A stretch of DNA of 64,000 nucleotides, from positions 62,001 through 126,000 of the forward strand of contig NW_024470394.1 of assembly GCF_900496995.4 (NCBI RefSeq). Direction: 5' to 3'. Positions 56,505-64,000 of this stretch are shown here, piece after piece. Below the pieces are notes generated by a model, which did not search any database, was not told the DNA's origin, and was given only the letters and a program-made list of their open reading frames with translations. The first letter of the stretch is position 1, and each line of letters opens with the position of its first letter. A program made the position numbers and the translations under genes. The DNA comes from Aquila chrysaetos chrysaetos (lineage: Eukaryota; Chordata; Aves; Accipitriformes; Accipitridae).

Positions 56505-59500
56505 ATTTGGGGGTGCCTCTGGGGCTGCAGCACCTGTTTTGGGGCCTCAGAACCCGATTTGGGGTGCTGTGGGGCCGCAGCACACCCCATTTTGGGGCTG
56601 CAAGCATCTGTTTTGGGGGTTCTCTGGGGTGTCAGCACCCGTTTTGGGGCCTCAGAACCCAATTCCGGGTGCTCTGCGGCCGCAGCACCCGTTTTGGGGC
56701 CTCAGAACCCATTTTGGGGCTGCAGCATCCCTTTTGGGGGTGCTCTGTGGCCCCAGTACCCATTTTGGGGGTGCTCTGGCGCCTCAGCACCCGTTTTGGT
56801 GCCTCAGAACACAATTTGGGGGTGGTCTGGGGCCCCGGCACCCATTTTGTGGCCGCAGCATCCTCCTGGGGGCTGCTCTGGGGCTGCAGCACCCGTTTTG
56901 GGGCTGCAGCACCTGTTTTGGGGGTGCTCTGGGGCCTCAGCACCCGTTTTGGGGCCTCAGAACCTGATTTATGGGTGCTCTGGGGCCGCAGCACCCATTT
57001 TGGGGCTGCAGCACCTGTTTTGGGAGTGCTCTGGGGCCGCAGCACCCCGTTTTGGGGCCTCAGAACCCGATTTGGGGATGCTCTGGGGCTGCAGCACCCG
57101 TTTTGTGGCCGCAGCACCCGTTTTAGGGGGGCTCTGGGGCCACAGCACCTGTTTTGTGGCCGCAGCACCCATTTTGTGGCCGCAGCACCCCTTTTGGGGG
57201 TGCTCTGGGGCCGCAGCAACCGTTTTGTGGCTGCAGCACCCCTTTTGGGGGTGCTCTGGAGCTGCAGCACCCATTTTGGGGCCACAGCACCCGTTTTGGG
57301 GGTGCTCTGGGGCCACAGCAACCATTTCGGGGCCACAGCACCCCTTTTGGGGGTGCTCTGGAGCTGCAGCTCCTGTTTTGGGGCTGCAGCACCTCTCTTG
57401 GGGGTGCTCTGGGGCGGTGGCACCCATTTTGTGGCCGCAGCACCCCTTTTGGGAGTGTTCTAGTGCTGCAGCACCCGTTTTGGGGCCTCAGAACACAATT
57501 TGGGGGTGCTGTGGGGCCGCAGCACCCGTTTTGGGGTTGCAGCATGACTTTTGCGGGTGCTCTGTGGCCCCAGTACCCATTTTGGGGGTGCTCTGGGGCC
57601 ACAGCACCCGTTTTGTGGCCGCAGCACCCGTTTTAGGGGGGCTCTGGGGCCACAGCACCCGTTTTGTGGCCGCAGCACCCATTTTGTGGCCGCAGCACCC
57701 CTTTTGGGGGTGCTCTGGGGCCGCAGCAACCGTTTTGGGGCCGCAGCACCCCTTTTGGGGGTGCTCTGGAGCTGCAGCACTCATTTTGGGGCCACAGCAC
57801 CCGTTTTGGGGGTGCTCTGGGGCCACAGCAACTGTTTTGGGGCCACAGCCTTCCTTTTGGGGGTGCTGTGGGGCCGCAGCACCCGTTTTGGGGCTGCAGC
57901 ATCCCTTTTGGGGGTGCTCTGTGGCCCCAGTACCAATTTTGGGGGTGCTCTGGGGCTGCAGCACCCGTTTTGGGGCTGCAGCATCTGTTTCGGGGGTTCT
58001 CTGGGGTGTCAGCACCCGTTTTGGGGCCTCAGAACCCAATTCCGGGTGCTCAGGGGCTGCAGCACCCGTTTTGGTGTTGCTCTGGGGCCGCAGCACCCGT
58101 TTTGGGGCCGCAGCACCCCTTTTGGGGGTGCTCTGGAGCTGCAGCACCCATTTTGGGGCCACAGCACCCGTTTTGGGGGTGCTCTGGGGCCACAGCAACC
58201 GTTTTGGGGCCGCAGCATCCCTTTTGGGGGTGCTCTGGAGCTGCAGCACCCGTTTTGGGGCTGCAGCATCCCTTTTGGGGGTGCTCTGTGGCCCCAGTAC
58301 CAATTTTGGGGGTGCTCTGGGGCTGCAGCACCCGTTTTGGGGCTGCAGCACCTGTTTGGGGGTGCTCTGGGGCTGCAGCACCCGTTTTGGGGCCGCAGCA
58401 CCACTTTTGGGGGTGCTCTGGGGCCACAGCACCCGTTTTGGGGCCTCAGAACACGATTTGGGGGTGCTGTGGGGCTGCAGCACCTGTTTTGGGGCTGCAG
58501 CATCCCTTTTGCGGGTGCTCTGTGGCCCCAGTACCCATTTTGGGGGTGCTCTGGGGCCCCAGCACCCGTTTTGGGGCTGCAGCACCCCTCTTGGGGGTGC
58601 TCTGTGGCCCCAGTACCCCTTTTGGGGGTGCTCTGGAGCTGCAGCACCCGTTTTGGGGCCTCAGAACCCGATTTGGGGGTGCTCTGGGGCCGCAGCACCC
58701 GTTTTGGGGCCGCAGCACCCCTCTTGGGGGTGCTCTGGGGCTGCAGCACCCGTTTTGGGGCCGCAGCACCCGTTTTGGGGGTGCTCTGGGGCCGCAACAC
58801 CCGTTTTGGGGCCTCAGAACCCGATTTGGGGTGCTCTGGGGCCGAGGCACCCGTTTGGGGCCGCAGCACCCCTCTTGGGGGTGCTCTGGGGCCACAGCAA
58901 ACATTTTGGGACCGCAGCACCCCTCTTGGGGGTGCTCTGGGGCCACAGCAACAGTTTTGGGGCCTCAGAACATGATTTAGGGGTGCTCTAGGGCCGCAGC
59001 ACCCGTTTTGGGAGTGCTCTGGAGCTGCAGCACCCATTTTGGGGCCTCAGAACCAATTTTGGGGCTGCAGCATCCCTTTTGGGGGTGCTCTGGGGCCCCA
59101 GTACGCCTCTTGGGGGTGCTCTGGGGCCTCATCACCCGTTTTGGGGCCGCAGCACCCATTTTGTGTCCGCAGCACCCCTTTTGGGTATGCTCTGGGGCCC
59201 CGGCACCCATTTTGGGGCCGCAGCACCCGTTTTGGGGGTGCTCAGGAGTCTCAGCACCTGTTTTGGGGCCTCAGAATCTGTTTTGGGGGTGCTCTGGGGC
59301 TGCAGCACCCATTTTGGGGCCACAGCACCCGTTTTGGGGGTGCTCTGGGGCCGAGGCACCCGTTTTGGGGCCGCAGCACCCGTTTTGGGGGTGCTCTGGG
59401 GCTGCAGCACCCATTTTGGGGCTGCAGCACCTGTTTTGGGGGTGCTCTGGGGCTGCAGCACCCGTTTTGGGGCTGCAGCACCTGTTTTGGGGGTGCTCTG

Positions 59501-60425
59501 AGGCCGCAGCACCCGTTTTGTGGCCTCAGAACCTGATTTATGGGTGCTCTGGGGCCGCAGCACCCATTTTGGGACTGCAGCACCTGTTTTGGGGGTGCTC
59601 TGGGGCCGCAGCACCCATTTTGGGGCCTCAGAACCTGATTTTGGGGGTGCTCTGGGGCCGCAGCACCCATTTTGGGGGTGCTCTGGGGCTGCAGCACCCG
59701 TTTTGGGGCTGCAGCACCTGTTTTGGGGGTGCTCTGGGGCCGCAGCACCCATTTTGGGGCCTTGGAACAGAATTTGGGGGTGCTCTGGGGCCCCGGCACC
59801 CATTTTGTGGCCGCAGCACCCCTCTTGGTGGTGCTCTGGGGCTGCAGCACCCGTTTCGGTGCTACAGCGCCTGTTTTGGGGGTGCTCTGAGGCCGCAGCA
59901 CCCGTTTTGGGGCATCAGAACCTGATTTATGGGTACTCTGGGGCCACGGCACCCATTTTTTGGCCGCAGCACCTCTCTTGGGGGTGCTCTGGAGCTGCAG
60001 CACCCGTTTTGGGGCCTCAGAACCCGATTTGGGGGTGCTCTGGGGCCCCGGTACCCATTTTGGGGCTGTAGCACCTCTCTTGGGGGTGCTCTGGGGCCAC
60101 AGCAACCGTTTTGGGGCCGCAGCACCACTTTTGGGGGTGCTCTGGAGCTGCAGCACCCGTTTTGGGGGTGCTCTGTGGCCCCAGTACCAATTTTGGTGGT
60201 GCTCTGGGGCTGCAGCACCCGTTTTGGGGCTGCAGCACCCCTTTTGGGGGTGCACTGGGGCCTCAGCACTTTTTGGGGCCTCAGAACCCGATTTGGGGGT
60301 GCTCTAGGGCCGCAGCACTGTTTTGGGAGTGCTCGGGCTGGCTGCAGCACCCATTTTGGGGCCTCAGAACCCATTTTGGGGCTGCAGCATCCCTTTTGGG
60401 GGTGCTCTGGGGCCCCATCACCCGT
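56505..60425. repeat. Minisatellite array B, third locus
   Basis: 3.9 kb of the 31-bp and 20-bp units. It supports chance open frames up to 875 codons on + and 365 on -. Internal block duplication is visible: segments around 57115-57330 and 57605-57820 are almost the same. Confidence 0.93.
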
Positions 60426-60566
60426 TCTGCACCGTTCTGTATCTATTTATCCCCCAGTGTTCATCCGCGGACCAAAAATCCCGTCTTTTAACCCCTCCGT
60501 ATACAGCTGAAATAAGAATTTGGGATTTATTTTTTTTCTTTTTTTGTTTGTTTGTTTGTTTTTCAG

Positions 60567-60791
60567 ATGTCCTGGCGTAAGCATCTCGCGATGCTCAGCA
60601 GGGCGCGGGGCCGAGAGGGACGTTCGCGACCCGGGGAGCCCGTCCCGGTGCGGAGCAGAGCACGAGATGTGCAGGCACGTACCTATGTAAAAGGCATTAT
60701 GAAAGTCACAAGCTGCCGGTCGGGGTCTTTTCCCTTGGTTTGTGCTTTTTTTGGGGGAGTGAATAAGAAGGAGGGGGTCCGGGGGGGGTGA
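60567..60791 (+). other. Conserved exon-like block beside copy 5
   Basis: Same block as 44415-44615. A G-run is shorter here (ttttttgggggagtgaa), so the frame ends later, at 60791. This length-dependent ending weakens the coding interpretation. Confidence 0.3.
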
Positions 60792-61009
60792 TGACATCAT
60801 TTGGGGCACCCCAATGTCACCGGGGAGGGGCAGGGATGTGGCGGAGGAGAGCAGGTGAATGAGGGATGGGGGGGTCCCCCCCCCCAAAAAAGGGGGATCC
60901 CAGCCCAAAAATGCCTGAACATGGATGGAGGGGGAGTGTTAAAAAATACTAAAACACTAAATATGGGTGTGAGGTGTTGAAACGGAGAAAAAAAATCTCT
61001 CATTCTCAT

Positions 61010-61130
61010 ATGTATTGAAAAATAATATTCATTTATATGTAAAAGGATTTAAACATAAAGCTCCATGTCTAATATATTAGACGAAGCATTTTAGAATTAT
61101 ATATTATAATATAATATATATATAGTATAT
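61010..61130. repeat. AT-rich palindromic tract 3' of copy 5
   Basis: Contains gtctaatatattagac and alternating AT sequence, at the same position as in the other copies. Confidence 0.65.
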
Positions 61131-61736
61131 ATTCTCTGGTATTTCCACCAATTGCCCCAAAACTTACAGAGAAGGAAACACCCCATAAATGACACATGCA
61201 AGGCCAGCAAATGTTTTTAATTCTGTCTTTGTCTTTTCTGCCTCTTGGCTCCAACCGAGTGTTGTTTTTGCAAGGTGATCCCAAAAGCAGAAAACAAATA
61301 GAAGCTCTTCCTCCAGGGACCTGTGGGCAGGCGGGGCAGCTGGCAGAGTTTTCCGAGTGTCTGGAAGTTCTTTCTGAGCTTTTCCTGGCCAGAGGCAGCG
61401 CTGGGAGGAGGGAGAGGGTGGGCTGCCGGTGTCCTTTGTGCAGCTTGGTCCTTGCTTTGGTACTTCATGGATTCTTCTTCCCCCTCTTCCTCCTCTCCAG
61501 CATTGCAGAAGTTAGATGTTGTGCTTCTGCCTCATCTGGGAAGCCCTTCTCCTCCTCCCGGCTGAGGGGTCGTAGTTTGCGGTGTCCACGAAGCGGCTGC
61601 GGAGATCGTAACCCCGCCGCGGGGATCTGCTTCGCTCCCTCTGCCTCGGCAGGATTTGGTCCTGAGCAACCCCGGGTGTCGGAGCCTGCTTGGAGCGGGC
61701 ACTGGAGGGTCCTGGAGCCGCATCGTCCCTTGGGAC

Positions 61737-64000
61737 TCACTCACGACGTGGAGGACTTCTTCTCACGCTTCTTCTCCGTCCTCCTCTCGCGGAGCGATGG
61801 TCGTCCGTGTACTCCACGAACCGGCTGCAGAGATTATAACCCCGCCGCGGGGATCGGCTCCGCGCTCTCTCCCGCAGCTGAGCTTGCTCCCCGGCATCCC
61901 GGGATGCGGGAACCCGCTTGGAGCTGGTGTTGGGGGTCCAAGCAGGCGAGTCATCCCTGGGGGTTTGTTCATGACTCGGAGGACTAGTTCTCCTCCTCCT
62001 CGCTGAGCCACGGTAGTCCGTGTACTCCACGAAGCGGCTGCGGAGAGTATAACCCCGCCGCGGGGATCGGCTCCGCGTTCTTTCCCGCAGCAGTCTTTGC
62101 TCCCGAGCAGCCCGGGATGCGGGAGCCCACCGGGAGCTGGCGTTGGAGGTCCACGGAGGTGAGTCATCCCTGAGGGCTTCTTCACGACTCGGACTCCTCC
62201 TCCTCCTTGCTGAGAGGCTGTAGTCCGTGGGGACCGTGAGCCAGCTGCGGAAATCGTTGTCCCGTTGCGGGAAGCTGCTCCAGGCCCTCTCCCTGATCAC
62301 GTTCCTCTGGCAGCAGGAACAGGAGAACAGAGGCTGAATCCTCCTCCTCCTCTCGTCGTCGTCCGTGGTTTGCAACGCGTGCACCAAGGTCAAACAGTTG
62401 ACGGCAGAACGGGAAACGCAGTGTTGGGTTTCTGGACGTGATACAAGGCCCCTGCGCCCGCCTGGCCGGGCTGCAGATGCTCCCGGCGTCCTGGCCAGTT
62501 TAAAAAAAAAAAACTTTGGGCTGGTGCTGGTCCTTGTTAGAGGAGGCTGGTGTCCTCTGTAGAATCCCCATCCCACCGCCGTGTTCTGCAAAGAGAGCTG
62601 TGAAAAGGCCCGCCTTTTCCTCCCCGTGAAAGGACCAGACCGGTGGGGAACACCAGAAAACCGTGGGAGGGTACAGCTAAGGGCGTCCCCAGATCTGCTC
62701 CCGGGCGGCCGAAAGGCAGAAGACCCAAGGGTGGACAAATGGGGTGGATCGGGTGGGATGCTTTTTGTGATAGGAAAACGTTTGCAAGCTTTGAAGAAGC
62801 TGCAGCCTGGGAGGGAAAGAGAACATGCCAGATCCGGAAAGAAAGCACTGATCCATCTCCCCGGACTTACCTAGTCCTTAGAAGCAGACCCCCATGGTCC
62901 CCCTGCAGGATACTCCTGCTTTGCGCCGGCCGCCCACTGCCTCAGGAAGGCGCGGGCATGTGATGGTATCCGTCGGGAAGAGGCCTTCCCCCCTGAAATC
63001 AGGGCTCCTGGAAAAAAAAGTGATTTCTATTTAGGGCTTTCTTTCTTGCATCTTTCCCTGGGGTCCCATCCACTGTCTTGGGAGCGTTTTCTTGACAGAG
63101 AGAGACTTATCACGAACCTACAAAGTTTGAAAATTTTGGTTGGGGGTCTTCCTCCCGCCAGTCCTGCCCTTTGTCGGAGCAAGAACCTCACTTTATAACT
63201 CCTATACGGCCTCCGTTTTCAGAGACTCGTAAAATGGTTGGGGTTGGCGGGGACCTTCAAGATCGTCTCGTTCCGTCCTCCCCTGCCATGGGCAGGGACA
63301 ACCTTCCACTAGACCACAGGTTGTTCAAAGCCCCGTCCAACGGGCCTTGGACGCTTTCAGGGAAAGGCATCCACAACTGCTCTGGTCAACCTCTTCCAAT
63401 GTCTCAACCACCCTCACCGTAAAGAATTTTCTTCCTAACAGCTAACCTAACTCTACCCTCTTTCAGGTAACACCGTTCCCCCCCTCGTCTATCACGCAAT
63501 CCCTCGTAAAAAGTCCTTCCCATCCTTCTCCTTTAAGTACTCTCCTTTATTACCTGACATACAACAGCAAATAGGCTTGCTGCTGGATGAACCTGCTGAT
63601 GTCACCCAACGATCCACGATGAATCGTTCATCTCGTACCACAGCCCATTGCTGGCCTGTAAAAAAAAAGGCAAACGTATCTGTAGAACGAACTGCGTGGT
63701 TTCCTCCACAAAAACGGAGGCAGAAGAACTACAGAACCAAGAGACGCCCACACAAACGCACCCAGCCTCTAGGAGACCTTCTCCTTGGTCTGCGCAGTAT
63801 CGCTGCCGTCAAAGTTTTGTCTTTCTCAGCACCTTTTTCTCGTTTGTGTGAGGAAGTTGCTCTTTACCTTCGTGTAGCCGAAATATTGTCCCGAATCACA
63901 GCTAATTTACCGCTAATGCACCAGGACAGCGTCTAAAGAGTAGAAAGAGAGCGGTTCTCCATCCGTCTGATACATGTACGTGCGAAAGATCCCAAGCAGT
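61737..64000 (-). pseudogene. USP42-like: USP42-like, copy 5 (partial, runs off the window; error-rich)
   Basis: Only the 3' part is inside the window: exon 9 (63868 to past 64000), exon 10 (63554-63655), exon 11 (62871-63007) and exon 12 (61737-62585), on -. From 61737 to about 62320 the sequence agrees closely with copy 4, including the RS repeats and TGA. From about 62325 onward small insertions and deletions appear every few tens of bases in both exons and introns. Exon 12 is 849 nt against 828, and exon 10 is 102 against 101. Indels spread evenly over coding and non-coding DNA look more like low-quality sequence than selection-free decay. The His box codes C-D-S as in copies 2 to 4. Confidence 0.75.
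63230..63550 (-). mobile_element. CR1 3'-end fragment in intron 10 of copy 5
   Basis: Same insertion as in the other copies, with extra single-base changes like the rest of this region. Confidence 0.8.

Noticed and set aside
56364-58991. 875-codon open frame on +, and several others of 300-500 codons nearby
   Set aside because: They lie wholly in minisatellite B, translate to monotonous repeats of FWGCSGAAAPVLG type in several frames and on both strands, and have no splice or start logic.

Overview
The window looks like bird (sauropsid, most likely avian) nuclear DNA. It carries CR1 LINE 3' ends, avian-type LTR scraps, GC-rich minisatellites, vertebrate multi-exon genes with GT-AG introns, and a 500-N scaffold gap (13729-14228). 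There are no bacterial-style genes, operons or CRISPR arrays. Most long open frames are shadows of minisatellites.

The main content is an ampliconic array of a USP42/USP36-type deubiquitinase gene, with five copies. Copy 1 lies on + (2875-8501). Copies 2 to 5 lie on - (16897-22629, 26989-32571, 45592-51220, and 61737 to past the window end). Copies 1 and 4 each give an uninterrupted 12-exon frame of 1971 nt (656 aa): a USP catalytic domain followed by an acidic patch and an Arg/Ser-rich repeat tail. Copy 3 is open from exon 2 onward but lacks exon 1 and its upstream region. Its last exon runs into a foldback element. Copies 2 and 5 carry many small indels and are either decayed or poorly polished sequence. 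Copies 1 and 2 with their flanks form the arms (about 1540-9750 and 15580-23970) of a large inverted repeat around a 5.8-kb spacer that contains the gap.

The - strand copies are embedded in a compound repeat block. In + order it holds a degraded endogenous retrovirus piece (U5 remnant, tRNA-Phe primer site, gag-like region), a CR1 scrap, a single tafazzin-like exon on -, a long C-rich minisatellite (array A), a CpG-rich island with paired YY1-like motifs, a second minisatellite (array B), a conserved exon-like block, an AT-rich palindromic tract, and then the next USP42-like gene. The block is complete at 32931-51220 and again from 53142 to the window end. A partial version lies at 14229-26232. 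Copies 2 and 4 also have an orphan duplicate of USP exon 2 upstream of their own promoter region, joined to the retroviral piece at the same breakpoint as copy 3.

The likely role is inferred from family knowledge. USP42 and USP36 are nuclear cysteine proteases that remove ubiquitin, and their mammalian relatives USP17/DUB also expand as copy-number-variable megasatellites. Copies differ at catalytic-box residue 42 (Asp or Gly), at residue 293 near the catalytic His, and at a TGA/CGA codon that decides whether a fourth tail repeat is translated. The cluster therefore looks like a mosaic, still-evolving gene family.
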